A stretch of 64,000 bases of DNA. Source: Zelopaecilomyces penicillatus (taxonomy: Eukaryota > Ascomycota > Sordariomycetes > Hypocreales > Pseudodiploosporaceae). Where the stretch lies: positions 1,815,501 through 1,879,500 of the forward strand of contig VCCP01000007.1 in assembly GCA_005765155.1 (NCBI GenBank). Reading direction: 5' to 3'. Positions 37,116 to 49,349 of the stretch are shown in pieces; position 1 is the stretch's first letter, and the number at the start of each line of letters is the position of its first letter. A program made the translations under genes and the position numbers. The notes under the pieces were generated by a model. That model saw only the letters and a list, made by a program, of their open reading frames with translations, had not been told where the DNA came from and ran no database searches.

Positions 37116-38847
37116 CTAGTATGCGGTAACAGTCCGGCCTCCTAAGCGGCGGAGCGGACTCATAAAATTGGATTCCTGTCCGAGAGAGCTCGGCGTTCGT
37201 TGGAAGAGACCCTGGACAAATGTCCGTGGGGGCCGGGTGGCCTCGGCGGAGGAGGGGGAGGGGGAGGACCCGGTAAAGTGGGACCGGAGCGGGCTGCTGC
37301 GGGGCCGTTCTGTTGTCTTGGTGTTGGAAGCCTGCCAGCGGCGTTGGATACAGTCGTCGACAAGAGCCATGAGACCAGTTGCAACAATGACACTAGAAGA
37401 GGAAAATTGTTAGTAAATGGTTTATTGGTGAAAGCTGGGTGTGGTAAAGTCGGAGAGCGGGAAATACGTACTCGGCCACGTCCGTCACGGCGTCGACGAT
37501 TGTGGGATCGCTGATCCACATGTAACACGGCGGCACCCAACCGTTGGCGAACCTCTCTTCGTCTACTTGATTCGGACTCTGCCCTTCGGGAACGATATGC
37601 GCTACTGGCGTGGTGTCGCGGCCATCGCGCACGAGGTGGAAAGCCACTGTTCCGAGAGTCTTGTCCACGACACGCTTCCAGGCATACTGATGGCCCCACC
37701 AAGAAAACTCGTAGCGTTTTGAGCCCTGGCGAGTGACATCGACGTGAGCATAGTTGCTAAATTCGAGCTTGAGCACATTGGCAGGTATGGGCCTTCGTCC
37801 GGGTACAGACTCCGGTTTAGAAGCTTCTGCGTCGTCGTTCTTGTCGTCGTTTTTGTTGTTGTCGATGGAGTGCGCAGAGCCAGCGGCCCAAGAGGAATTG
37901 CTCACAATAGACGGCCGTCTTGAGCGTTGTGACTTTGTCGACGCACCGGATGATCCTGCCGCAGTGCCCGAGCGGCGAAAGGACGTCTTGAAGGATTGGA
38001 TAGCTGTCGAAACACCACGCTGAAACGCCGGGCGTGCGGACGATGCTATCGATGACGAGGAAGGGAATGAGAAGGGAGAGGAAAACGGAGAGGAAGAGGA
38101 TAATTCAGTGGAAGGGTCGGCGCCCTTGGAGTTGCAGACCTCGCGGCCGGAGTCGCGCGAGTAGCGGCGGAGGGAGAATTCGCGACGGGCTAGGTCGTGC
38201 ATGCGCAGGTGGAAGAGCTGGACGGTGACGGGGCGTGGGTGATGTTGCCGGCGATGATTGCTGCTGGTCTTGGAGGGAGGAGCAGGACTGTAGGCGGCAA
38301 TGGTGTCGATGCGGAGATTCATGTTGCCGTCGGGAGTGCGGTCATCGTGATGAATGTGCAGACGGTCCATGGAGGGGAACAGCCGGGCAAAAGAGTCCGG
38401 GTCAGATGACTCGACAGACGAAGCTTCTGAGACGGCAGCGCGGCGGTACGCAGGGAGAGAAGCCGGAGGCGTAGACGGTTCAGTGAATCTGCTCTGATTC
38501 TCAAAGTCGTGCTCATCATCGTCATCGTCATCGACGAGGTCCATGTCAGGCTCTGATTCAGAATCCGACAGCGCAGAGTCATACGTGCCCACCGAAGACG
38601 TCGACGTCGACGGATGTAGCAGTATTGAGGGCGGAAGGTCCTGGTGAGGAAGATCTCTAGGCGGCTGCCGTGTCAGAGGAGCATAGTACTTGGAAGTGAT
38701 GCCATCTCCGTACTCGTAGTCGTCAGAGGAGATGCTGAAAGTATCATCGTCGTCGGTATCATAGTAAGAGCTCGAGTCGTGATGTGAGGCTTGGCTAATA
38801 ATGGGTGCAAGTCTGCCATGTCGCCGGGGTATTAAAGCGGATGCCAT
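37116..38847 (-). CDS. Uncharacterised protein with acidic/Ser-rich N-terminus and conserved C-terminal domain
   Basis: Two predicted exons (38847-37472 and 37392-37116) give 550 residues. The 79-bp intron has a GTACGT donor, a TACTAAC branch site and a TTCTAG acceptor, and the join is in phase. Residues 1-150 are low complexity with Asp/Ser clusters (including six to seven consecutive Asp). Residues about 195-235 hold an HPRPVTVQLFHLRMHDLARREFSLRRY-type block, and about 235-330 are Ser-rich. Residues about 345-470 form a folded part with LKLEFSNYAHVDVTRQGSKRYEFSWWGHQYAWKR and VAFHLVRDG, looking like a beta-rich domain of the kind seen in many uncharacterised fungal proteins. A hydrophobic helix follows (DVIVATGLMALVDDC), then a Pro/Ser-rich tail. 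Function unknown. No signal peptide. Confidence 0.78.
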
Positions 38848-41800
38848 GGTTTTATGTGGTTTTTTTTGGGTGAAGGTTTGATGAAGGTTTGGTGTATGAC
38901 GATGTCAAGTAAAGTGGTGATGGTAGTGTACAGATGCTCCAGAAGGTGGTTCCCCAAGCTAACTAAATAGAAGAGGCGTGCAATACGAAAATCTTAGGCA
39001 GATTGTGAATGCGATATAAGAGTCATCCGAAATGAACACAAAAGGGCCGACGCAATGGAAAAGGAAGCCAGGCTGAAGAGCCAGGGAGGGGGGGGAGATA
39101 AAATCACGCCAGGCAGATAAAAAAGGCAAGGTTTCGTCGTGTCGGGTCGTGAACGAGCGTGATCGTGATGAGTCCTTTTCACAAAAACTCACCCGACTTT
39201 GAAGATGATGCCACTTTTTTTGTTGTATCGTTTTTAAAGGATTTAATACAAGGAAGAATAGATCAAGATGGATGATGATGGGGGTGGTGGGTGTGTGTAG
39301 GATATATAGAGTCATGTAGATTTGTTTTTCTCACGGGGGAATTGGGATGAATGCGATCTATGGAATGCATAGACAGCTCAGCGGGAGGGGGGGGCTTGGG
39401 CGGCAATCACGTATGGTTGAGATTTTTAGTTTGATTCCATACGTCGGTCGGTCGGGAATGCAAAGCTTGATCGGGGGGCATGGATTATTCACGCACACCC
39501 ACTAAAAGAAAGCCTCGGACCGGGTCGTGAAATGTCAGGCAAACGGACAGCTAGACTGAAGTAAAACAATGGGAAACCACCTCAGCCGACCGCAAGCCCA
39601 GTGGCTGAGGGCGGCCAAGGCCCATTACGGCCGCTATAGCCAACTGTAGCAGTAGCAGTACAGAGTAGGTGTCCATGGAATACCCGCTATTAATAACGCA
39701 GGTACGTACTTGGTGCCTGGTTGAATGTAAGCACTCTCATCAAAAGCCAAGCAACTTCCAGGGCTGTACAAGTCACTGCACACCTCGGCTGGCACCAGTG
39801 ATAGGCATCCACGCCTGGAGTGCAGAAACAACCTACCGAATGGAAGTCTACAGCGCTCGAGTACAGTACCTACGTACCGCTTCAACTCCACTAGAATCGT
39901 CCACTAACCCACCTGTAAACATTCTCCACTGTCCCGTCAAGATCAACCATCAATATCCACTCATCGAGCTCTCTCTTCTGCTACACCTAACTCGGTAACC
40001 CTGGGACTGCCTAGTCCAGCGTCTAGACAGATTGGCACGGAGTCTAAACAGAGTGTGATCCCCAAGAGCTTAGTTAGTTAGTTTTAATCTCCTCCATCAA
40101 GGCGGAGCAGCCGCGTGTCTTCCAACAAACAAATCACACACAAAACGCCAACCAAGATGGACCCAAACTACCTCCTAGGTAGCCCAATTGAGTTGAACCG
40201 CATCATGTTGCTCGTCCCCGTTCTCCACCAGTAAATACACTCTAATCTTTTTGGGGATTTCAGGTGGTGTTTGCATGCAAAAAGTGTTCCACCTAAAAAT
40301 CAGGTTGCCTTCTCCCCGAATCGTGCCACGTTCACATCCCTCTGCCCACTCGGGCCGCCCCAAAATCAGCTGTTGAGTTTATTGGGACACTCACTGCAAT
40401 ATCAACCAAACAACTCTTTGAATTTTTCACCCAGTTCCCCCCTCTCGGTATAGTGCCGAGTAATGATCGGTTCGCACCACAGCCGGGAGTTCCATCAGTC
40501 AAAGTGCCTTTGTCCACGTGTAGGACGTCGTCTCCTCCCCATCACCACTACGGAGTACAATCACCACCCATTGGCGGCCTCGCAATACCATTCAAACCAT
40601 AAAACACGACTCCACTCCCTTTTTTGCAATCTTCAACCAAACAGAAATCCTTGTCAGAGCAGGGAGAGAGGGGCCTCGACTTGGACCCTTTTTTTCTATG
40701 AAGACCCCGAAGATCGTGAGAGGGGCAATTGGGGGGGCATTGGAGGACAAGCAGCCAAACACAGCAAAAACGCACGGGTAACAGTATAGAAAACGGATTG
40801 TGGTAATAATTAACAGGGTCCCAACATACGTAAACGGTGCTTGCTGCGCCCGTAAGGAAGGGCGGGGGTTTCATGGATTTCATCATGGAAATGGATGGGT
40901 CCCCCGCTTGCAATGACGGCAGCTGCATGCAAGGGAACTTGTTACAGCCTGTTTGGTGTCTCGCTGCCCCGTATCCATGACATTTCTCATCGTTACATGA
41001 TATCAGTCTATGAAGCCAAGCCCGTCCGTCCGCAATTTCTCTCCGTTTAGTCAGCCAGCTCATACACAAGAAAGGGGAGAACAAGCAAGTGCCAAGAAAG
41101 TGCTTGTTTTCTCTCGACTTCTTTTGATTTGTTTAGGCCATTCGTCCACGTCGGTGTCTGGCGGGGATTCTACTGATTGCCGCTAGGATAGGTTTTGGCA
41201 ATCCATTGCATTGGATGCTTTGCCTACTTTGCAACTGTTGTTGTGTTTGTGTGCATATGTTCTTGTTTGCTTGTTTGATTACTTGTCCATCAGCTCTTGA
41301 TGCGCCGTGACGTTTGACGCCGAACGTGCGCGTGTGCATTGACAAACGATGATGATGATGATGACAGTGACGACAAATAATTATCCCTCGATATCTACTC
41401 ACTGTAAGCAATGCACGGTCTACTTGCAGGAATGCAGATATTATTTCCTCTGCAATTGGGGAGCCCTCCCTGCATTAGGTACTAAGCATTAGCACACGGC
41501 TATCTAACGAACTTGTCTCTCTCTCTTTGGCGTTTCTTTAGTCTGTCCACCGAGAACTGTAGCCTATCCGGTGTCGATGTCCATTATCCCATTCAACCCA
41601 TTCTTCAATGAATCACATATTTTAGTGCCCGAGGCTACACACACAGCGCGCACATAGTGACAAGTACAAGGCTTAGCACAGATGGTGTGTACAGCTCTCT
41701 TGGCACATGAGCCAGAAAAACCAGTCAAGTGCACCATCAATTCCTTTCTTGCCATCTTCCGATGGCTTACCAAGTCTTCGGATGCAATGTCGTTTTTGGG

Positions 41801-42842
41801 GGGGCTGTAGACTCGCCGATCCCGAGAAAAATAAACCCCGTAGATGGGAGGCTTTTTGAGGTTTTTTTGGGGGGTCTTGTTTTCGTGCAGCTTTAGTCAG
41901 AGTTGTGGTGCATTCTTACTGTCGGGGATCATCAAGGCTCCCGTCCCGTTCCGCATCAGACGCTGAGCCCATAAGAAGAAGAATGATGTGTACGGAAATG
42001 GTTCCCCAGCTCTGACAGGTGTTGGCGGGATCCCCGGACTTGCGGTGCGTCCCTCGGTCCAGGTTCAGGTTTAATCCAGGAGACTTTTGCTCGGTAATGT
42101 CAGGCCACGGCGATACCATCACCATCGATGCTAACGGACATATGATTCCCCCGTACCAATGACAGCAAAGTCTGCTGGCAAGGTTCCATTCGGTCCAAGC
42201 ATCCAGTCCATCTCCATCCCACACCACCATTGCAGTCATCAATCAATCGATGCCTATTGCAGCCCCAGGCCGAGAACCAGTTGTGGCCATCCAGCGGTTT
42301 CTGCCGAGCCGGTCAGCGCCTTCTAGCGAGCCACCATCCTCCCTGTGATTGGGGCTGCACCCTCGCTGTAACTGTGCTGTGACTCGCTGCCTGGCCAGCA
42401 ACCTGTGTGTTTAACATCCCCGCCATGAGATCCAGTGCGGTTACAGTTGGGCTGGGCCGCTAACTAACGCCGCCAGCCCCAGCCCAGGCTTTGTTTTTCC
42501 ACTAGTGCCGCCATCAACGCCATTGAAAGGTGATTGATTGAAACATGAGGCATGAGCATGAACATGAACCATGAATGAAGCCTTTCCATCAACAAATAGG
42601 ATGCCAGTTCGTGTATTTTGTCGATGCACCCGTCTCATGTCCAATCTATCCACTCACACATTTTTACACTTTTCTGCTGGAGGGGGCTTTCTCGCCCATT
42701 GGAACACATCAGCACCACCCTGCAAACATGATAGTGATCACTGATAGATAGATACCCCTGCTTGCCCAGTCACCGAGTAGAACGTGGGGCCGATGCGATC
42801 GAAGAAAGAATGTGATTGAATGGAGCCGAAATGGTGCCCAAC

Positions 42843-42864
42843 GCAGCAGCAGCAGCAGCAGCAG
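42843..42864. repeat. (GCA)n microsatellite
   Basis: About seven GCA units in non-coding DNA. Confidence 0.9.
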
Positions 42865-43092
42865 AAGTGTTTCGTTCAGTTGGTCCAGAACCTGGATAAG
42901 GAGAAGGGAGATATGACAAGACAACCTGTGCCAGTGACAGGCTATCTATTGACAGCGAGAAAACGTGGATACCCGCCTAACCAGTGCCCAAAGGGTGAGG
43001 CAACGTTTGCTGTCCTCAGATCGATCATGTTGTTCCTCCTACCTACTGACTATCGACTGCTGATCGGCTGCTCATGATCATGTGCTTTCAAC

Positions 43093-43116
43093 TCACCTAG
43101 TCACCTAGTCACCTAG
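43093..43116. repeat. Three TCACCTAG tandem units
   Basis: Exact 8-bp unit repeated three times about 0.9 kb upstream of the first kinase-like gene. Confidence 0.9.
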
Positions 43117-43999
43117 TCTTCTTGGCTTTAGCATGTGCAAGGTCTACGGTGAGCGAAAACGGGAGGCCACCCAAACCACTAGACCGACCAGCCAAGGCAC
43201 ACACTCTCTCTCACACACGCAACCGGGAGTCATCCGCATCACGTTGGCCTTATTCTCCGACGCCCCTAAATTTAGCCATGTCTCGGTAGCTATGAGACGC
43301 AGCTGGGATGTGGCCTGTACAGTAAAGCGTTGAGAGAGGCCTTGTACTTGATTGTGATGGTAAATGCCAAGGATCATCATAACGTACACCGTCAGCCACA
43401 GGTTGAACAGCCTTGTGATCTTGGCAGTCTGCCTGTCATGTCAGTTGCTATACAGGAATAAAAATTGTCGTTAGATATATATGATAATGTGAGCATGAGA
43501 GAGTAATACATTTACAGCTTTACATTCGTTTTGCGCACACAGACCAAGGCAGATGCGATTGCTTTCAAACCCAGTCATTCCTCAATTGGATTGTTGGAGT
43601 ACTATTAGCTAGCCGCTAAGCCACAGCGCTCAACGTCACCTTGAATGTGGAAAACATGCCTGAACACCCTTGAATAAGACCTCTCGTCAAGATGACAAGG
43701 AAACAGAGTAAATAAAAGCATTTGTGCATTTCAATTGATTGGAAAATTGCTCATAGTCTCTGAAACTTCCAGGAACCAACGTCCATGGTTGAGCGCCTAG
43801 ATGTGGATGCTTGCAAGTGCTCAGCCTCGATGGCCGACTCAACAGGCCAACATGTCAGGAACATCGTGAAGACCAAATGTCTGTTCCATTTACAGTTTCG
43901 CACAACGGGGCCTCCAAACGGCCAATACATTGATAAATGTAGAAACTCGCCGTTACAATATTAAAGGTTTCCTGTACCAATCCCCAACGAAATACAGCC

Positions 44000-44890
44000 A
44001 TGGCAATTCCACCTCTAATTGACAATCAAAAACCTTCCCGCATCCATATCCCCTTCTCTGCAGCCATCCACGGCAACCTCATATCCAAACCCTCCCACGA
44101 CCCCATCTTCACACATACCATACCCTCCACCGGCCATGTACTCGCCCTCAAAACCAGATCCCCAGGCTGGATGCACCGCTCCGAAGGCGCCATGATGCAC
44201 CACGCTGCTACCAAGGGCGTCCGAGCACCCAAAGTGCACGCCGTTTATGATATTCTCACTCACAGGCCCATTGTGCGCGTGCTCGTGAGCGATATGGTCC
44301 CCGGTGTGCCGCTGGACGATGTCTGGGATGATTTGACGGATGCGCAGAAGGAAGGGGTTAAGGAGCAGCTTCGAGAGCAGGTTGCGTGTATGCGGGCTGT
44401 GAGGAAGCCATACATCGGTCGTGTTGGGCGAGAGCCGACGTATAATGTCTATAATCGTTGTACTGCATCACTATGTGGACCGTTTGGTGATGAAGAGGCG
44501 TTTGATGAGTGGTGTGTAGCACGACTCCACGGTAAGCCTCTCTCGCGCATGAAATGGCGCCGCAGACTGGCTCGCGATCGAGCAAGGCAATCATCTTCTT
44601 CACCAGAGGCCAAATTTGTCCTTACCCACGGCAACCTCATCCCACGCAACATCATGGTCCAAGATGGCATCGTCACAGGCATCGTCGACTGGGCCCGGAG
44701 CGGCTTCTTCCCCGAATATGCAGAGTACGCGTTTGCCATGGTGCTGTATCCGGAACAGAGACGGTGGCTGCCCGTGTTGGCAGAGGTACTGGAGCCGTGC
44801 TCTGAGGAGAAGATCAAGTTTACGCGTCTGGTGGAGAGTTTGGGGCCAACGGTGAACCCGTTATTGCCTTCTGTGCACTATTGCGATTGA
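44000..44890 (+). CDS. APH-fold kinase-like protein with HGN in place of HGD
   Basis: Single exon, 296 residues. The aminoglycoside phosphotransferase/choline-kinase-like fold is shown by a beta strand with Lys51 (HVLALKTR), a hinge region (VLVSDMVPGVPLDDVWDDL), the catalytic loop LTHGNLIPRN (residues 208-217) and a metal-binding VDWARSGFFPEY (Asp230). The catalytic aspartate of the HGD motif is Asn212, while metal-binding Asn217 and Asp230 are kept. It is paralogous to the next gene at 46135: same order of blocks and same EYAEYAFAM segment. Asp-to-Asn at this place generally removes phosphotransfer activity in the family, so this copy may be a pseudo-enzyme or regulator (inference). The frame is intact. 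Substrates of fungal members are mostly unknown. Confidence 0.85.
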   Translation: MAIPPLIDNQKPSRIHIPFSAAIHGNLISKPSHDPIFTHTIPSTGHVLALKTRSPGWMHRSEGAMMHHAATKGVRAPKVHAVYDILTHRPIVRVLVSDMVPGVPLDDVWDDLTDAQKEGVKEQLREQVACMRAVRKPYIGRVGREPTYNVYNRCTASLCGPFGDEEAFDEWCVARLHGKPLSRMKWRRRLARDRARQSSSSPEAKFVLTHGNLIPRNIMVQDGIVTGIVDWARSGFFPEYAEYAFAMVLYPEQRRWLPVLAEVLEPCSEEKIKFTRLVESLGPTVNPLLPSVHYCD

Positions 44891-46134
44891 CCTTGGGTCT
44901 GTGACTTGTCATGGATATTTGATAGTTTCGAAAGATGATGTGATAGGAAGAGTGTGTATATATCGAAGGCCTGCGCCAATGCAAGAAGGAGATAGTCTAC
45001 CAGGTGTATATTCAGGACATGGTTTGTCCTGGTGCTACAGCATTTACAAGTCAAAGTTTGTGCGCCGCTGGTTGTTGAAGGGTTTTATGAGTTTGAGGTG
45101 TCGCAACCTGGTTACTTGAAGTTGATAACATAATAATACTTGGATAACAATGAATAGAGGGGCAAGTCTCAAATAAAAGTCTTCAATTAGAAACACGATG
45201 TGTACCCTACAATCAACATCAAACATAGTTGTCGATTCCTGAATCACACAAACCACTTCAGCCGTTTGTACTCGTTCTTCTTAGATTCTCCATTCTGCGA
45301 GCCCCCGGGACCCCAATCTTGTATTTATATATTCACAAAACTCACCTCCTTCATCCCAAGTATGGGGAACTCGCACCTCAGTCTGACCACTGCCATATAC
45401 ATTGAAACGATTATTACTGAGACAGCATCAGCGAAAAGAGCCCCGACAAATAGAATGGATGTCTAAACTATATCCTCTTCGACGAAAAATAGCAAAAGTT
45501 TGCATGAGAGAAGGAAGCTGTAATAGCAACAGCATGCCAAGCTGCAACTTGGTGAGATAAACAAAAGTAAGCTTTCATGATCCGAAATTGATATCAATGA
45601 AATGATATGACATGAGCTCTGCCATCAGGGCATCCGATAAACAAAAATCAACCAACGCAGTGCTCCTATCAATTAATAGCCCCAGTGTGCAAATCTAACA
45701 CGGAAAAAACACGTAGAAATAGCCCGTTAAACCTGCATCTAGAAAGACGACCCCTACAAACTGCAAGCAGTTTGGTTAATTCCATTTTGAGCAGATAAAA
45801 TAGAAATGCCTGGAGTTTTAAAAAGACATGATTCCATGGAAAACTGGAGGACTAGATTCACAGGAATTAACGTCATGGTTCCTTGGTCGGCTCCGGCGCA
45901 AGGCGATCTCAGAACTACAGATACCACTAGACGCGTTATTTCAGATTTTCTCGTGTACCAACAGCGTTGTTCATATCCTCATCGCACATCGAACATTATC
46001 TAGCACCACTTGCTGCGCATCTTTTTATCCTAGATGCGGAATTTAAATTTCTAGCAGTCGGTTCTATGCTCAAATCTGCTCAAAATAACACATTGTAACC
46101 TTTTTCCTCACTTAATTACACCCAACCCGCAACC
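44891..46134. other. Intergenic stretch between the two kinase-like paralogues
   Basis: AT-rich, with no recognisable gene. It presumably contains the promoter of the second paralogue. Confidence 0.5.
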
Positions 46135-46968
46135 ATGTCTGAACCCACATCAGATCAAACAGAGCCGCCCTTCCCACACTTCTATTACGAGGATGCCGTC
46201 CAAGGCAAGGACATTTACAACTTCTTTGGCAACCGTGTCATTGAACACACTACTTCAACAGGCGTCACGCTAGCTATCAAAGTCAAGCCACCGGATATGC
46301 TAAAGCGCTCCGAGGCCGATATGACGCACTACGCTGCCACAAACGGCGTCTTGGTTCCTGAGGTGCGCGGCATCTACGACGTCTTCACACATAAACCTAT
46401 CGCACGAGCGCTCATCACCAAGCGAGCCCCTGGCATGCCACTCGATGAAGTCTGGGACGATCTCACAGACGAGCAGAGGTCCAACATCAAAGACCAACTG
46501 CGCGAACAACTCGCCCTTATGCGCGCCTGCACTCAACCCTTTATCGGTCGCGTGGGAAACCACCGAACGCGCAACGTCTACGATCGTCTTTTCCAGAGGT
46601 CCTGTGGGCCCTTTAAGGATGAGGCCGCCTTTGACGAGTGGTGTATCTCTCGTCTCAAAGTGGGGCCAGTTAGTCGTTGGAGATGGAAGCGAGAGCTGGC
46701 ACGCAGCCGGCGCGAGAGTCCAAGCAAGTTTGTGCTAACCCATGGGGATCTAACACCACGAAATATTATAGTACAGGATGGTATCATCACTGGTATCATT
46801 GACTGGGAGAGGAGCGGGTTTTTCCCAGAGTACGCAGAGTATGCGTTTGCTATGAAACTTGGCCATGAGATTGAGAAGTGGTGGCTTCCCGTATTGGAGG
46901 AGGTGTTGGAGCCGTGTTCACCAAAGAGATTGAAGTTTACGGGTTTGGTTGAGAATAATGGTTTCTAA
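46135..46968 (+). CDS. APH-family phosphotransferase (kinase-like), intact motif
   Basis: Single exon, 277 residues, same architecture as the gene 1.2 kb upstream. Lys49 in LAIKVK, hinge region LITKRAPGMPLDEVWDDL, catalytic loop LTHGDLTPRN (Asp205, Asn210) and metal-binding IDWERSGFF (Asp223) are all present. It is therefore predicted to be an active small-molecule kinase of the fungal APH family; the substrate is unknown. Same orientation and shared blocks (GPF.DE.AFDEWC, EVLEPCS) show a local duplication. Divergence is large enough that the duplication is old or one copy evolved fast. No signal peptide or membrane segment. Confidence 0.88.
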   Translation: MSEPTSDQTEPPFPHFYYEDAVQGKDIYNFFGNRVIEHTTSTGVTLAIKVKPPDMLKRSEADMTHYAATNGVLVPEVRGIYDVFTHKPIARALITKRAPGMPLDEVWDDLTDEQRSNIKDQLREQLALMRACTQPFIGRVGNHRTRNVYDRLFQRSCGPFKDEAAFDEWCISRLKVGPVSRWRWKRELARSRRESPSKFVLTHGDLTPRNIIVQDGIITGIIDWERSGFFPEYAEYAFAMKLGHEIEKWWLPVLEEVLEPCSPKRLKFTGLVENNGF

Positions 46969-48273
46969 TGGACCAGAGAGCCGCACTAGATATTTAATTA
47001 CGGTTTGATTGCATTTAGCCTTTGGATTTTTCACCTCGTCAACTCACTTAATGAGTATGAATAAAGTTCATTCTTGAGATGTAAGATAGGACCCTTCAGG
47101 ATCATAATTGCATTGGGCCACTCAAAAAATACTCGAACAGTGTACTATGACAATCAGATAGGCGCCTGTTTAATATGACTGTATCTTTGTGAATGTGAAT
47201 ATGAATAGCACTCATATACTTCGATTATTCTACAAACTTTGACAACTTGCCATATTGCCATTTCTTTTGGAGATGCCTTTGGATAGATCATTGGTTGTAT
47301 TACAGTGAATTAGTCAATAGCCAACGGTAAATCGAGGCTATCACTGTTGACGGGTTAAATCTGGTGTAATAAAGGAAGACATATTTTGTGCCTATGTACA
47401 AATTTCAGTCTAGGGTGAGTCGCTTCTCCACCGTACTGTCAACAACAATGATTGGGAAGTAGCAACTTTCTAATATGAGTAACATAGCCCAAAGAAGTAG
47501 TGAATTAGGATTGAAATTTATCTGTGATAGATATTTCTTCAGCAAGTGGTTCATGTGGAGAGTCAAGTTTAGGAGTCTCGGATTCCGGCAATTGGAGGTT
47601 ATGCATCCTTGGAGTCTCTAGCACACATCAACCCGCTGTTCTCAATGCTTCAAAAGACCCGATGAATACAGATTCAATGAATAACAGCTTCGAATGAGCG
47701 AAATTAAAGACTTATTGTAAAACTCGTTTCCAACAATTGGTTCGGTGAGAACTCCAACATGTTCAACCTCAAAACACAGGTCGTCAGAGCACTGGTCCAG
47801 CCACAGTGGATACAGGCACCTTGCTGTAGTTTCCGCAGCCGCGCAGGTGCTCACCGCCTGGTGATTCTGCCAATGACGCTCCCCGCCAATATTCCATCCT
47901 CAAGTGTTACCCCACCATCTTGCCCCGGAACCCCTACAGAACCCCTAAAAGGCACCTGTGTGGCGGGTTCGCCTCCAATCCCGTTATCGGAGAGCGCGGC
48001 TCCATTTGATGACCAAACAAAACTCCACGAACAACCGCGCATGCCGTTGTTGCTGGCTCGGTCCATGCCGGGCCCTGCCGACTGGCTTTGCCTTATCCCT
48101 TGTCCCTTTTGATGCCTTTCTAGTTCCATCTTCTCCTCTTTTATATATCAGCGTCCCCGACATCTAGCCTCGTCTTTCTCCTGGTGCCTGACCGACCCAT
48201 CGAAACCATCACGACCTCTTCCGCTACAAATAACCTCAGCTTCGACAACCGCCAACGTTAATCTACCCTCACC
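46969..48273. other. Intergenic stretch and amidotransferase promoter
   Basis: No gene seen. A TATATA element at 48142-48147 lies about 130 bp before the amidotransferase start and is followed by a CT-rich leader, a reasonable core promoter. Confidence 0.5.
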
Positions 48274-49120
48274 ATGGGCTCCATCAAGACTCCCGGCTCC
48301 AACCCGATCCGGCTCGCCATTCTCGAAGCCGACAAGCTGCAGCCTCAATCCCACGCAAAGTTCGGCGGCTACACCGGCATGTTCACATCTCTATTCGCCT
48401 CTGCTGCCAAAACCCTCGATCCTCCTTACGACAACATCTCCGACTTGTTAAAAATCACGGGACACGACGTTGTCAACGATTTGAACTCATATCCATCCCT
48501 CGATGATGTCGATGCCGTGCTCATAACCGGGTCTCATTATACCGCGCACGAGGACCATCCGTGGATCCTCAAGCTCGTCGAGTATACGAAGCAGATTCTC
48601 GACAGTGGTCGCGTCAGGGTTGTGGGAGTATGCTTCGGCCACCAAATTATTGGCAGAGCGGTCGGCGCGGGTGCCGGCAGGAATGATAAAGGCTGGGAGC
48701 TTGCAGTGACAGATGTAGATTTAACGGAAAAGGGCAAGGAGATCTTCCAAGTCGACAAGCTGGTGCGTACACATCTTTCTTACCGCCCCATCCCCTATCC
48801 CATCATTCTAGACGCTAATATTCGACCAGCGCATTCAACAATTGCATCGCGACATCGTCCTGAAATTCCCTTCCGATTCGACACCCCTAGGCAGCAATGC
48901 CATCTGTGAAGTCCAAGCCATGTATTCCGCCGGCAAATACATTACTGTCCAAGGCCATCCAGAATTCTCCCAAGAGATCATCTCCGAGATTTTCGTCAAC
49001 CGCCATAAAGCCGGCGTCTTCGACGACGTTCTCTTTGCTGATGCCATGAAGCGCGCCCAGAACCCGCACGACAGCCTCCCAATTGCCAGGGCATTCCTCA
49101 AGTTCATGAGAGAGGGTTGA
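48274..49120 (+). CDS. Class-I glutamine amidotransferase-like protein
   Basis: Two exons (48274-48762 and 48830-49120) with a 67-bp intron, 259 residues. The GATase1 triad is visible: nucleophile Cys120 in VVGVCFGHQIIG, His206 and Glu208 in VQGHPEFSQ. The oxyanion strand is DAVLITGSHYT (residues 80-90). It resembles the stand-alone GMP-synthase-like amidotransferase family of yeasts and filamentous fungi, whose members hydrolyse glutamine or gamma-glutamyl compounds; the true substrate is unknown. No synthetase domain is attached. No signal peptide, so cytosolic. The intron lies in phase 0 just before RIQQLHRDIV. The gene is intact and well biased in codon use. Confidence 0.92.
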
Positions 49121-49349
49121 AAAAACGAGATGATGATGTTATGATATGACTGAAATTCATGCAGTACAATTTACTAGATAAATATATGAATGATGAGATG
49201 ATTTAATATAGCGGTACGCCCCAAAATACGTTGACGTCGCCTGGATTGTCGTAGAGAAGGAGGAATTGCAAAGAAACAAGAAGCAACGTCAGGGATGGGT
49301 CTAGATCACACGTTCTGGGGATGCAGACAGCAAAACTTCACAAGACAGC

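Larger units (their letters stand above)
38848..43999. other. 5.1-kb gene-poor stretch with scattered simple repeats
   Basis: No frame with family resemblance was found. The longest (minus strand, 40548-41084, 178 codons) is antisense to another open frame and has no domain. Simple repeats: ATG/GAT units 41348-41364, a GCA run 42843-42864, and three TCACCTAG units 43093-43116. Part of the left end is probably promoter and leader of the 38.8-kb gene; the right end is the promoter of the first kinase-like gene. A long non-coding RNA cannot be excluded from sequence alone. Confidence 0.5.

Noticed and set aside
37160..37702. Pro/Arg-rich minus-strand frame of 180 codons overlapping the 37-38.8 kb gene
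   Set aside because: It is the same-strand alternative frame of the second exon and intron. The spliced model joins the first frame in phase and is preferred.
40548..41084. Minus-strand 178-codon frame in the gene desert
   Set aside because: No domain, signal peptide or conserved-looking pattern, and it overlaps an open frame on the other strand; likely chance.
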